A stretch of DNA of 41,316 nucleotides, from positions 1 to 41,316 of the forward strand of contig DXCV01000066.1 of NCBI GenBank assembly GCA_019115825.1, in the 5' to 3' direction. A program made the position numbers and the translations under genes. The stretch is from Candidatus Bacteroides pullicola (GTDB lineage Bacteria; Bacteroidota; Bacteroidia; Bacteroidales; Bacteroidaceae). The notes under the pieces are model-generated. The model saw only the letters and a list, made by a program, of their open reading frames with translations. It ran no database searches and was not told the origin of the DNA. Of this stretch, positions 15,708-25,546 are shown in pieces. Every line of letters starts with the position of its first letter. Position 1 is the stretch's first letter.

Positions 15708-18700
15708 ATGCGAAACCTTATTCCATACTTCCTTCTCCTCCTTCTGGGCACTTGGAGCCTCGGACTTCCGGCATCGGTCCGGGCCTCTGAACTGTTGCCG
15801 GACTATACGTTGTTTCACCGCGTGGGACTGGGTGCACAGGCCGCCGTGGTCACCTGCCTGGTGCAAGACACGGAAGGGTTGCTTTGGGCCGGGTCGGACC
15901 GGGGACTGTTCTGCTACGATGGCTACACGGCACAGCAATGCTTCGAGTATGGCACCCGGCAAAACACCCGCATCTATTGCGGCGCGGTAGCGGACAGCAC
16001 GCACCTGTACCTCGGTGCGGACAATGGCCTGCTGGTCTACAATTACCGCAAGGATGAATATGTGGAGACGAAGGCGGATTTTCCCAAAGACATCCGCACC
16101 TTGGCACACTTCGGCGGGCGTTGGTGGCTGGGAACCCTGCACGGGCTTTATGCCTACGACCCCGCTTCGGGGCAACTGGCCGATGTCAGCGAGGGATTAC
16201 CCCATCAAGCTGTATATGCCCTGCTGACCGCTTCGGACGGATGCCTCTACGTGGGCACCTACGATGGTTGCTGCCGACTGCGGACAGACGGCGGAACGAC
16301 CTACGAGCCTGTTCCACTGCCTATGTGGGAGGGCAAGAGCAATCGCTTTGTCAATGCCCTGCTGGAAGACCCAGAACGCGGTTGCCTATGGATAGGGATG
16401 GAAGGAGGCTTGTTGCGGTATGATCATCGGACGGGCGGGAAAGCCGTGGTCGTCGAAGGCTACGGAGGCAATTCGGTGAAATCACTCGCCTTGGACGATG
16501 ACAGACATCTGCTGGCAGGGACGGACAACGGGCTGTACGTCCATGACGATGGAAACGATCGCCCGAAACACATCGTGCACGACTCGCGCAACCCGCATTC
16601 ACTCTCCAGCGACATAGTCTGGACCATCCTGAAAGACAGCGACGGCAACATCTGGCTGGGCACCGACTACGGCATCTCCCTGTCAAGGCGACGGACGGCT
16701 CTGTTGCAGGTCCCCATTGCCTCCATAACGGGGACGGGCGAAGGCAACCGATTCTATGCCATGTTGCGCGACCGTAAGGGCTATTACTGGTTCGGTGGCA
16801 CCAACGGCCTGATACGCTTCCAGTACCCCGGCAACCAAGATACGGAAGAGACCATACGAAGCGAGTGGTACAAGATGGGCGATGTGCGCCATCCCTTGTC
16901 ACACAATCGCGTCCGCCAGCTCTATGAGGACCGCGACGGCATTTTATGGGTGGCAACGGACGGAGGCGTGAATCGCTATGATGCCAAGACGCACCGCTTT
17001 GTGGCCTATAACATCGTGGACAGCACCCGCCGCTACAACGCCAACTGGGTGTACGGCATCTTCGAGGACTCAGACAGCCAGTTGTGGATAGCCACCTGCC
17101 TGGGCGGCATCTTCGTGGTGGACAAACGGGCGTTGCTTAATGAGAACAGCGGCGTGCATATGGCCCGCCGGATGTTCACCACGGACAACGGCCTGCCGGG
17201 CCTCTTCGTCAACCAGATGGTGCAAGACCGCGATGGAAACGTATGGACCCTGTTCTACAACAATGTGAACAGTTTGGAAAAGATAGACCCGCACACAGGC
17301 CAGGTGACCCACGTGGCCGCCGATGTGCTCAATGGCGAACAAGTGCCCACCTTCCTCCTATGCAGCACGGACGGGCACATCTGGGTAGGAAGCCAAGGAG
17401 GAGTGATGCGCATCACCCCCGAAAACGGGCACATCCATTCGCTGACCTTCGGCACCGGCAATCACCAGGAAGTGCTCTGCATGGCTGAAGCCGAGGACCG
17501 CATCTGGATATCCACCTCCGACGGTTTCTGGGTCACCGATCGCGAGGGCACATCCCTGCGTCGACTGAACGTGGCCGAGCAACGTTTCACGTCCCTGTAC
17601 TACGACCCGACGGACCGGCTACTTTACCTGGGCATGGTGGATGGCTTTGCCGTGGCCTCGCCCGCCCGGCTGCTGGAAGGACAACCGCATCGCCCCCTGC
17701 GCCTCACCGCCCTGCACGTCAACAATCAGCCTTACCATCCCGCATCGGACGAAGCCGACAACGGCATCCGCTATGCCCGCCGCCTGCGGCTGGAACACCA
17801 CCAGCGCAACCTGGCTTTCGAATTGTCCGACCTGCCCTATTCTTCAGAAGAGAAGAGCCGCATCGTCTATCGCTGGGATGGTACAGGAAATGGCTGGACC
17901 CTCCTGCAACCCGGCACCAACCGCATCACCTTCAACAACCTGGCCTACGGGCACCATCGTCTGGTGGCCAACCGTCTGGATGACTATGGCCGCCCCGACG
18001 GGACTCCCTACACACTGGACATAGAAATACGCCCGCCCTGGTACTATGCCCCTTGGGCCATATCCGTGTATGGACTGCTGGCCTTGGCCTTGGCTGCTTG
18101 GACGGTGAACTTCTTTCGTGTAAAAAACCACCTAAAGTTAGTGCGTCTGGAGAAAAAGCAAATTCTGGAGCAGTCGCAGGCCAAAATGGAGTTCTATACC
18201 AACCTTTCCCACGACCTGAAGACACCGCTCAGCATGATCATCGCCCCCGTCAGCCGCCTCTTGCCGCAGGTACGCAACAAACTGGAACGGCAAGTCTTGG
18301 AACAAGTGCAGCGCAACGCCATGAAACTAAATTCGCTCATCCACAGCGGGCTGGATATTCACCGCGTGGATAGTGGCAGCAACCTGCTGCTGATACAGTC
18401 GCAGGTCGAACTGGTGCAGTTCGCCCGCAATCTTTTCGACCTCTATGCCGATGATACCTCGCGAGGCAAGGCCCTGCATTTTGAATTCCGAAGTGAGCGT
18501 CCCGCCCTCTACCTACAGATGGATGCCGTCAAACTGGAGTCCATTTTGGACAACCTGCTTTCCAACGCCGTGAAGTACACGCCGGACGGTGGAGAGGTGA
18601 CGTTCTCAATCGCACTCAGCGAGAACGGCAAGGAGGTCCGCATCTCTGTGGCCGACACCGGCGTGGGCATTCCCCAGCAAGAACAGCCCTATGTGTTCCA

Positions 18701-19697
18701 ACGCTTCTTCCAGTCATCCCGCACGGCCGGCAAATCCACAGGCACAGGCATCGGATTGTACCTGGTAAAGACTTATACCGAGCTGCACGGCGGCAACGTG
18801 GTGCTGCAATCCACAGAGGGAGGCGGCACTACCGTGACCGTCACCTTGCCCGGAGTGGAGATGCCTGCTCCAACAGTGCCTGCCGACCTCCAGCCATCCG
18901 CTCCCACTCCCGATGAACCACACCCGGCAGACGAAGAACCGCCCCTGCCTCCCGATGCCCCGGTGGTGCTGGCAGTAGAGGATGACCCGGACACGGCAGA
19001 CTTCATCCGTCAAGTGCTACACACTCGCTATCGTTGCCTGCGGGCCGCCAACGGCCAAGACGCCCTCGACATGGTGCGCCAGGAGATTCCTGCCCTCATC
19101 ATCACCGACATGATGATGCCCGTGATGGACGGCCTCGAGATGGTGCGCCAACTGAAGAAATACGTCCCGGCCTCGACCGTCCCCATCATCCTGCTGACGG
19201 GCAAGGCTGACAAACAGACCGAACTGGAGAGCATCCGCCTGCATATTGATGCCTTTATCGCCAAGCCGTTCGAAGCGGACATCCTGCTATCACGGGTAGA
19301 ACAACTGCTGTCCAGCCACCAGACTTACGAGACCAAAGCCCGTCTCGAGATTATCACTCAACCCAAAGATGTGGAAGTCACCTCGCCCGATGAACAATTC
19401 CTGGCCAACGTGACCCAACTGATAGAGGAGCACATCGCGGACGCCGAACTGAATGTCAACGCCCTATGCGAATGGACGGGCATCAGCAGCAAGCAGATGT
19501 ATCGCAAGCTCAAGCAACTGACCGGACAGACCCCTGTGGAATACATCAAGTCCATCCGGATGAAAAAGGCGGCCATCCTGCTGAAGCAACACAAATTCAC
19601 CGTGGCAGAGGTGATGTACATGGTCGGTTTTTCCAACCATTCCTACTTCTCCAAGTGCTTCCAGGCCGCTTTTGGGGTCACCCCCAAGCAGTATTAG
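15708..19697 (+). CDS. Hybrid two-component system sensor-regulator of the PUL
   Basis: This 1329-aa one-protein signalling system sits in the inner membrane. Order: signal peptide (about 1-23); periplasmic Reg_prop beta-propeller repeats to about 690 (many WxGTxxGL-type blocks such as [10 protein letters not shown] and [13 protein letters not shown]); Y_Y_Y domain; transmembrane helix at about 783-805; HisKA with phospho-acceptor His835 in [11 protein letters not shown]; HATPase (N box near 948, [11 protein letters not shown]; then DTGVGIP and GTGIGLYL); Pro-rich linker; receiver with Asp1134 in [12 protein letters not shown]-terminal AraC-type helix-turn-helix ending [20 protein letters not shown]. 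The family binds an oligosaccharide in the periplasm and activates its own PUL. The next genes imply a beta-1,4-galactan fragment. The start is placed at 15708 for the signal peptide and promoter. Confidence 0.96.
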   Translation: MRNLIPYFLLLLLGTWSLGLPASVRASELLPDYTLFHRVGLGAQAAVVTCLVQDTEGLLWAGSDRGLFCYDGYTAQQCFEYGTRQNTRIYCGAVADSTHLYLGADNGLLVYNYRKDEYVETKADFPKDIRTLAHFGGRWWLGTLHGLYAYDPASGQLADVSEGLPHQAVYALLTASDGCLYVGTYDGCCRLRTDGGTTYEPVPLPMWEGKSNRFVNALLEDPERGCLWIGMEGGLLRYDHRTGGKAVVVEGYGGNSVKSLALDDDRHLLAGTDNGLYVHDDGNDRPKHIVHDSRNPHSLSSDIVWTILKDSDGNIWLGTDYGISLSRRRTALLQVPIASITGTGEGNRFYAMLRDRKGYYWFGGTNGLIRFQYPGNQDTEETIRSEWYKMGDVRHPLSHNRVRQLYEDRDGILWVATDGGVNRYDAKTHRFVAYNIVDSTRRYNANWVYGIFEDSDSQLWIATCLGGIFVVDKRALLNENSGVHMARRMFTTDNGLPGLFVNQMVQDRDGNVWTLFYNNVNSLEKIDPHTGQVTHVAADVLNGEQVPTFLLCSTDGHIWVGSQGGVMRITPENGHIHSLTFGTGNHQEVLCMAEAEDRIWISTSDGFWVTDREGTSLRRLNVAEQRFTSLYYDPTDRLLYLGMVDGFAVASPARLLEGQPHRPLRLTALHVNNQPYHPASDEADNGIRYARRLRLEHHQRNLAFELSDLPYSSEEKSRIVYRWDGTGNGWTLLQPGTNRITFNNLAYGHHRLVANRLDDYGRPDGTPYTLDIEIRPPWYYAPWAISVYGLLALALAAWTVNFFRVKNHLKLVRLEKKQILEQSQAKMEFYTNLSHDLKTPLSMIIAPVSRLLPQVRNKLERQVLEQVQRNAMKLNSLIHSGLDIHRVDSGSNLLLIQSQVELVQFARNLFDLYADDTSRGKALHFEFRSERPALYLQMDAVKLESILDNLLSNAVKYTPDGGEVTFSIALSENGKEVRISVADTGVGIPQQEQPYVFQRFFQSSRTAGKSTGTGIGLYLVKTYTELHGGNVVLQSTEGGGTTVTVTLPGVEMPAPTVPADLQPSAPTPDEPHPADEEPPLPPDAPVVLAVEDDPDTADFIRQVLHTRYRCLRAANGQDALDMVRQEIPALIITDMMMPVMDGLEMVRQLKKYVPASTVPIILLTGKADKQTELESIRLHIDAFIAKPFEADILLSRVEQLLSSHQTYETKARLEIITQPKDVEVTSPDEQFLANVTQLIEEHIADAELNVNALCEWTGISSKQMYRKLKQLTGQTPVEYIKSIRMKKAAILLKQHKFTVAEVMYMVGFSNHSYFSKCFQAAFGVTPKQY

Positions 19698-19731
19698 TCC
19701 GTTTTTTGTCCTTTTCTGTCCGATTTGTGCT
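19697..19731 (+). promoter_or_regulatory. Candidate operator: three helically phased GTCC direct repeats
   Basis: GTCC occurs at 19697, 19708 and 19718, each followed by a T-rich stretch. The 11- and 10-bp spacing places all three on one DNA face, just upstream of where -33 would be for the box at 19754. This is a reasonable landing site for the AraC-type domain of the sensor. Confidence 0.4.
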
Positions 19732-19753
19732 TTCACACACCGGCGGCAGTCCC

Positions 19754-19761
19754 TACCTTTG
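19754..19761 (+). promoter_or_regulatory. Candidate -7 box for the PUL structural genes
   Basis: TACCTTTG lies 28 bp before the ATG of the glycosidase. No TTTG is at -33, as expected for a promoter that needs an activator. Confidence 0.6.
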
Positions 19762-19789
19762 CCATCGCGAAACAATTAAATTTGATGGC

Positions 19790-22363
19790 ATGAAGAGACA
19801 AATCATTATTTTACTGGGTTGCCTGTTGGCAATCATCCCGTTGACCCAAGCCAACGAGAACATACCCACCATCTATGTGGACAGACAAGGAGTGATGCGC
19901 TGGTCGGACACGAAAACCGAAGCGTCTTTCTTCGGAGTCAATTACACTTTGCCCTTTGCACACGCCTATCGGGCCATGGGCTATTTGGGGATGGACCGCA
20001 AGGCGGCCATTGACCGCGATGTCTACCACCTGGCCCGCTTGGGCATCAATGCCTACCGTATCCATATATGGGACGTGGAGATTTCCGATGCCGAGGGCAA
20101 CCTGCAAGAAAACGAACATTTGGACCTGTTGGACTACCTGTTCTCCAAACTGGAGGAGCGCGGCCTGCGCATCCTTGTCACCCTGCAGACCAACTTCGGC
20201 AACGGCTATCCCGAACGGAACGAGCCGACAGGAGGTTATTCTTATCTCTATGACAAATGCAGCATCCACCAAGACCCCGAAGCCATAGCCGCGCAAGAAC
20301 GCTATGCCGCCGCACTGGTGTGCCACGTCAACGCTTACACCGGACGAAGTTACAAAGACGACCCCTACATCGTGGGCTTTGAAATCAACAATGAGCCGTG
20401 CCACGCCGGAACATTGGAAGAGACCCAAACCTATATTGAACGCATGCTTCACGCCTTGAAACGGGCCGGCAACCGCAAGCCGGTGTTCTACAACGTCAGT
20501 CACAATGGGCAGGTAGTCCAAGCCTATTTCAATACAGACATCCAAGGCACGACCTACCAATGGTATCCCACGGGACTGGTGTCCGGACGAACCCGTACAG
20601 GCAATTGCCTGCCCGCCGTGGAACGGTATGACATTCCTTTTTCTGATGTGAAAGGCTTCTCTGCCAAAGCCCGATTAGTTTACGAATTCGATCCCGGCGA
20701 TGTACTGGGCAGTTATATGTATCCCGCCACGGTTCGCACGTTCCGCTCCGCCGGATTCCAATGGATCACGCAATTCGCCTACGACCCCATCGACATGGCC
20801 GCCTACAACACAGAGTACCAGACCCATTATCTCAACGCCGCCTATACACCCGGCAAGGCCATTGGCCTGATGATTGCCGCCGAGGTGGCCAAGTCCGTGA
20901 AGCGCGGCGAACAATTCCCCGCTTATCCGGCAGACACGATTTTCCACGACTTCCGTGTCAGCTACAACGAGGACCTGAGCGAACTGAACGATGGGGAGAA
21001 GTTTTATTACTCCAACCACACCCGCACACTACCCAAGGATATCAAACAGTTGAAAGCCATCGCCGGCTGCGGAAATTCTGCCATCATCCGTTATGAAGGC
21101 ACGGGACTCTACTGGCTGGATCAACTGGAAGAAGGCATCTGGAGACTGGAAGTAATGCCCGATGTAGCACAGATCTCCGACCCCTTTGCCAAGCCCTCGC
21201 TGGACAAGAAAGCGATGCAAATCGTGCGCCGCTCCTGGGATATGACAGTGAACTTGCCCGACTTGGGAAGACAGTTCAGCGTGACAGGCCTGAATGACGG
21301 CAACCGCCGTCACGATACCGCCTCCGAGGGCATGATTCCGTCCTTGACCCCCGGCGTTTACCTGCTGCAACGTCAAGGCATGACTCCATCCCAGCCGTGG
21401 ACGGCAGACAGCCCGTGGCGGAACATCGTGCTGGGAGAATATGTGGAACCGGCTTCGGCTTTGGCTCCGGAAGACGGCTTCATCGTGCGTCACGAGCCTT
21501 TCCGCAGTGTCGATGCCGGACAGGATATGCCTCTGACCGCTTTTATCGCCGGAGCCATACAACCGGACTCCGTGCTGGTCTACACCGACCGCGTCTCCTT
21601 CTGGAACGACAAAAACCCTTACCTCAGGATGCAATACACTGGCGGTTACACGTGGCAGGCCACCATCCCCGCCACAGACCTGGCGCAGGGCGTTTACCGC
21701 TACAACCTCGTGGTCTATGCCGGGGGACGGAAGCAGACCTTCCCCTCAGGCACGCCCCGCGAGCCGCTGGACTGGGACTACACGGACTATACGTATTACC
21801 AAACCGCCGTGCAGGCTCCCGATGCTCCCCTGTTGCTGCTGGATGCCACATCCTTCGCCTCTTCGGCAGAGACCTTTGTCCTGCCCGAATGGAGCCGGGT
21901 AGAAGTACAGCCCGCGCCACGGACTCTGACCGAGAAGCCGACCACCCGCCTCACCTACGTCCCGAAGGCAGAGGGCGAAACCTTCTTCCTCCGCCGCTAC
22001 GTGAAGGACGACCTGCGGGGACGTGCCGCCCGGCTGGACCAATGCCGGACGCTGTGCTTGCACCTCGGCGCAATGCCGCAGACGTTGCAGGCGGGCGTGG
22101 TCACCGCGACGGGCTATACTTACCTGGCCGATTGTCCCGTACCGGATGCGGACGGCGTGGTGCGCATCCCGCTCTCAGCCTTAAAACAGACGGACACGGC
22201 TTTGCTTCCCTTAGCCTACCCGTCGTTCCTCGACCCGTATTTCCACCCGGAAACGCCCTTCCCGCTACGGGCTGCTGACATCGAGACCCTGGAGCTGCGC
22301 ATCTCCCGGCAAGCTCCGGGTACGGAAAGCCTGTTGGAGTTGGGCGAAGTCTGGCTGGAATGA
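19790..22363 (+). CDS. Exported clan GH-A glycoside hydrolase, probable beta-galactosidase of the galactan PUL
   Basis: From MKRQIIILLG at 19790 the protein is 857 aa with a signal peptide to about residue 21 (PLTQA) and no lipobox, so it is probably periplasmic. The first half is a TIM barrel of clan GH-A: FFGVNYTLPF, GINAYRIHIWDVE, then the acid/base Glu202 in FEINNEP and the likely nucleophile Glu299 in RLVYEFDPGD. The C-terminal half looks like beta-sandwich modules. It is not GH2 or GH35: the barrel is N-terminal and the motifs differ. From its size and the galactan context, GH147 (exo-beta-1,4-galactosidases of Bacteroides PULs) is my best guess, unverified. It would trim imported galacto-oligosaccharides. 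Confidence 0.85.
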   Translation: MKRQIIILLGCLLAIIPLTQANENIPTIYVDRQGVMRWSDTKTEASFFGVNYTLPFAHAYRAMGYLGMDRKAAIDRDVYHLARLGINAYRIHIWDVEISDAEGNLQENEHLDLLDYLFSKLEERGLRILVTLQTNFGNGYPERNEPTGGYSYLYDKCSIHQDPEAIAAQERYAAALVCHVNAYTGRSYKDDPYIVGFEINNEPCHAGTLEETQTYIERMLHALKRAGNRKPVFYNVSHNGQVVQAYFNTDIQGTTYQWYPTGLVSGRTRTGNCLPAVERYDIPFSDVKGFSAKARLVYEFDPGDVLGSYMYPATVRTFRSAGFQWITQFAYDPIDMAAYNTEYQTHYLNAAYTPGKAIGLMIAAEVAKSVKRGEQFPAYPADTIFHDFRVSYNEDLSELNDGEKFYYSNHTRTLPKDIKQLKAIAGCGNSAIIRYEGTGLYWLDQLEEGIWRLEVMPDVAQISDPFAKPSLDKKAMQIVRRSWDMTVNLPDLGRQFSVTGLNDGNRRHDTASEGMIPSLTPGVYLLQRQGMTPSQPWTADSPWRNIVLGEYVEPASALAPEDGFIVRHEPFRSVDAGQDMPLTAFIAGAIQPDSVLVYTDRVSFWNDKNPYLRMQYTGGYTWQATIPATDLAQGVYRYNLVVYAGGRKQTFPSGTPREPLDWDYTDYTYYQTAVQAPDAPLLLLDATSFASSAETFVLPEWSRVEVQPAPRTLTEKPTTRLTYVPKAEGETFFLRRYVKDDLRGRAARLDQCRTLCLHLGAMPQTLQAGVVTATGYTYLADCPVPDADGVVRIPLSALKQTDTALLPLAYPSFLDPYFHPETPFPLRAADIETLELRISRQAPGTESLLELGEVWLE

Positions 22364-22390
22364 CATGTGTTACATCCGCCATACAACTCG

Positions 22391-22443
22391 GTTCCAACGC
22401 CACTGGAACCCAGTTCCAACGCCACTGGAACTTTGCAGTTCCT
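22391..22443 (+). repeat. Two tandem identical hairpins in the susC leader
   Basis: GTTCCAACGCCACTGGAAC occurs at 22391-22409 and again at 22413-22431. Each copy folds as GTTCCA/TGGAAC with a 7-nt loop, and a half site GTTCC follows at 22438-22442. No TAnnTTTG box is evident between the glycosidase and susC, so this is probably an RNA element or a dispersed intergenic repeat within the PUL transcript. Confidence 0.75.
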
Positions 22444-22510
22444 ATACTGCGACAACATACCTATGATTACTTTTACTTATTAATACATTTATTTATTCAA
22501 CTAAAACCAA

Positions 22511-25495
22511 ATGTTACGTATGAAAGACAAACTTCAAAGTGCGAACGTAGCACGAAGGCTGTGCCTTTGCCTATTGTGCATCGTTTGCTTGGGAATGACT
22601 TCCCCGCTATGGGCCCAAGGCGGACGCGAGGTATCGGGACAGGTCGTGGATGAAACCGACTTGCCGTTGATTGGAGCCAGTGTGATGGTGAAGGGAACTT
22701 CTACCGGCGTGATTACCGACTTGGATGGAAACTTCGTGCTGAAGGTGTCCGCCGAAGTGAAAGAACTGCAAATTTCTTACGTGGGTTATACCACCGTATC
22801 GGTACCCATACCGGCCGATGGCAAGATTTTCGTAAAACTGCAACCCGATGCGCAGATGCTGAGCGACGTAGTGGTCATCGGCTATGGTACCACCCGTAAG
22901 AGCGACCTGACCGGCTCGGTGACCAACGTGAAGAGCGATGACTTCAACGCCGGACTGATAGCCTCGCCCGAGCAACTCATCAACGGCAAGGTGAGCGGCG
23001 TGCAAATCATGAGCACCAGTGGCTCGCCCACAGCTGGCAGCACCATCCGCATCCGTGGCGGCGCCTCCCTGACGGCCTCCAACGACCCGCTCATTGTATT
23101 GGATGGCGTACCCTTGGAAACGGGTGGCATCAGCGGCAACAGCGGCAACTTCCTCTCGCTCATCAACCCGAACGATATCGAGAGCATGACCATCCTGAAA
23201 GATGCTTCCTCCACGGCCATCTACGGTTCGCGTGCCTCGAACGGTGTCATCATCATCACCACCAAGAAGGGCGGCAGCGGACGGTTGAAGGCCACGTTCA
23301 GCACCACGCAATCCATCCAAACAAAGACGGCCCTGACGGACATGCTGTCTTATGACGAATTTGTCAACGTAGTCAACACCCAGGGCAGTCCGGCCCAACA
23401 AGCCCTGCTCGGCACGGCCCGCACCGACTGGAACCACGAGGTCTATCGCCCGGCATACGGTACGGACAACAACCTGAGCCTGTCCGGCAGCATAGCCGAG
23501 AACTTCCCCATCCGTGCTTCCATAGGCTATTATGCACAGAACGGACTGCTGGACACCGACAAGGCCAAGCGCCTGACCGGCAGCGTCTCGCTCTCGCCCA
23601 GCTTTTTCGATGACCATCTGAAGCTGACCCTCAACGTGAAGGGTTCGCTGAACAACAACCGCTTTGCCAACACCGATGCCATTTGGAACGCTGCTACCTG
23701 GAATCCCACCCTGCCCGTCTATTCCGGCCAGGACACCTTCGGCGGATATACCGAAGCCACGGACAACGTGGGGCAACTGGTCAACGGCGGTACGGTGAAC
23801 CCCGTGGGAGCCATCCGGCAATATAAGTCCACCAGCCGTGTGTCCCGTTTCGTGGGCAACTTCGACGTGGACTACAAGATGCACTTCCTGCCCGACCTGA
23901 AGTTTCACGCCACCTTGGGCTATGACTACGCCAAAGGCCAAGGTGAAGTTTATGTGCCGGCCGAGGCAGCCCAATTCAACACCAGTGGCGGCCGTGATTA
24001 TGAATATGGTCCTCAGAAGAACATCAACCGCCTGCTGACCACCTACCTGAATTACAACAAGTACTTTGAAAGCTGGAAGAGCAACGTAGATGCCACTGTC
24101 GGCTACGATTATCAATACTGGAAGACAACCAGCCCGGCTTACGAGGAATTCAATACGCTGGGAGTGTCGCAGAGCAGTATCGCCGCTTCCGACCAACGGC
24201 ACGTGCTTCTATCTTACTATGCCCGTCTGAACTATTCGTACGACTCACGCTATATGCTGACGGCTACCGTGCGCCGTGACGGCACCTCACGTTTCAGTGC
24301 AGACAATCGCTGGGGTACTTTCCCCTCCGTGGCCCTGGGATGGCGTGTCACCGAGGAAGACTTCCTGCAGGACAATCCCGTGCTGAGCAACTTGAAACTG
24401 CGCGCCAGCTACGGCGTGACCGGTCAGCAGGACGGCATCGGCAACTACAACTACCTGCCCGTCTACACCATCAGCCAGACGGGTGCCGAAGCGATGTTCG
24501 GTACGGAATATCACCACACGTTCCGTCCCGAGGCCTACGTGTCCGACCTGAAGTGGGAGACCACCACCTCGTGGAACGCGGGCTTTGACTTCGGTTTCCT
24601 GGACGACCGCATCACGGGTAGCTTCGATTACTATACCCGACAGACCAAGGACCTGCTGGCCACCGTGCCGTCACCTGCCGGCGTAAACTTCGACAAGAGC
24701 ATCCTGACCAATGTGGGCAACGTGGACAGCCAAGGCATCGAGGTAAGCCTCAACGCCACCCCGGTCAAGACCGAGGATTGGAACTGGGACATCAGCTTCA
24801 ACATGACGTGGCAGAAGATGAAAGTGAAGAACCTCTCGCTCGTCGAAGGCGGAGCCGCCACCAACATCGAGGCCGGAGCCTGGATAGACGGCCACTGCGT
24901 GCAAGTGTTGAGCGAAGGTTACGAACCTTATATGTTCTACGTCTACAAGCAACTGTATGACGAGAAGACCGGCCGTCCCGTGGAAGGAGCATACGCCGAC
25001 CTGAATGGCGACGGAGTCATCACTACCGACGACCGCTACCGTTACAAGTCTGCCGCGCCCGACTTCATCTTCGGCTTCAGCACTTCGCTCAGCTACAAGA
25101 AATGGACGCTGAGCACCAGCCTGCGAGCCAACGTGGGCAACTACGTCTACAACGGCATGGCGATGAACACCGGAGCTTGGGAGACGATGAGCTACAACAC
25201 CAGCCAGCTGAACAACCTGCATCACAGCTATCTGGAAACCGGTTTCCAAAGCCGTCAGCATCTGTCGGACTACTACGTGGAGAATGGCTCTTTCCTGAAG
25301 ATGGACAACTTGTCCTTGTCCTACAACTTCGGACGCGTATGCCGTTGGTTCGGACTCAGTGCCAGCCTGCTGGTACAGAACGTGTTCTGCATCACCAAGT
25401 ATTCGGGCGCCGACCCCGAAGTGCCCAGCGGTATGGATGCCTCGTTCTATCCGCGTCCTCGCACCTATTCGCTTACCTTGGGCTTCGACTTTTAA
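22511..25495 (+). CDS. susC: SusC-like TonB-dependent outer-membrane glycan transporter
   Basis: The 994-aa protein begins with a signal peptide ending near SPLWAQ. A carboxypeptidase-regulatory-like domain follows (VSGQVVDETDLPLIGASVMV ... DLDGNFVLKV ... ISYVGYTT), at about residues 38-115. Next are the SusC hallmark VVIGYGTTRKSDLTGSV (about 122-140), a plug domain (GGASLTASNDPLIVLDG; AIYGSRASNGVIIITTKKG) and the 22-strand barrel ending YSLTLGFDF with a terminal Phe. Length is typical. It imports oligosaccharide, powered by TonB, with the SusD lipoprotein as a lid. Position predicts galacto-oligosaccharide as cargo. The ATG could also be codon 4 (22520). susD follows after about 50 bp. Confidence 0.96.
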   Translation: MLRMKDKLQSANVARRLCLCLLCIVCLGMTSPLWAQGGREVSGQVVDETDLPLIGASVMVKGTSTGVITDLDGNFVLKVSAEVKELQISYVGYTTVSVPIPADGKIFVKLQPDAQMLSDVVVIGYGTTRKSDLTGSVTNVKSDDFNAGLIASPEQLINGKVSGVQIMSTSGSPTAGSTIRIRGGASLTASNDPLIVLDGVPLETGGISGNSGNFLSLINPNDIESMTILKDASSTAIYGSRASNGVIIITTKKGGSGRLKATFSTTQSIQTKTALTDMLSYDEFVNVVNTQGSPAQQALLGTARTDWNHEVYRPAYGTDNNLSLSGSIAENFPIRASIGYYAQNGLLDTDKAKRLTGSVSLSPSFFDDHLKLTLNVKGSLNNNRFANTDAIWNAATWNPTLPVYSGQDTFGGYTEATDNVGQLVNGGTVNPVGAIRQYKSTSRVSRFVGNFDVDYKMHFLPDLKFHATLGYDYAKGQGEVYVPAEAAQFNTSGGRDYEYGPQKNINRLLTTYLNYNKYFESWKSNVDATVGYDYQYWKTTSPAYEEFNTLGVSQSSIAASDQRHVLLSYYARLNYSYDSRYMLTATVRRDGTSRFSADNRWGTFPSVALGWRVTEEDFLQDNPVLSNLKLRASYGVTGQQDGIGNYNYLPVYTISQTGAEAMFGTEYHHTFRPEAYVSDLKWETTTSWNAGFDFGFLDDRITGSFDYYTRQTKDLLATVPSPAGVNFDKSILTNVGNVDSQGIEVSLNATPVKTEDWNWDISFNMTWQKMKVKNLSLVEGGAATNIEAGAWIDGHCVQVLSEGYEPYMFYVYKQLYDEKTGRPVEGAYADLNGDGVITTDDRYRYKSAAPDFIFGFSTSLSYKKWTLSTSLRANVGNYVYNGMAMNTGAWETMSYNTSQLNNLHHSYLETGFQSRQHLSDYYVENGSFLKMDNLSLSYNFGRVCRWFGLSASLLVQNVFCITKYSGADPEVPSGMDASFYPRPRTYSLTLGFDF

Positions 25496-25546
25496 GGTAT
25501 CCGGATGAAGAAACAGTTAGAATCAACCTTATATAAACAGACATCA

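Noticed and set aside
14219..15751. 510-codon version of the S41 peptidase
   Set aside because: The extra N-terminus is basic, non-family sequence and crosses the promoter box and palindrome at 15579-15629.
16000..19000. Separate histidine kinase and response regulator genes
   Set aside because: The frame is continuous from signal peptide to AraC-type domain; it is one hybrid protein.
22607..24202. Minus-strand open frame of 531 codons
   Set aside because: Antisense to susC; low-complexity Gly/Val/His-rich product without domains.
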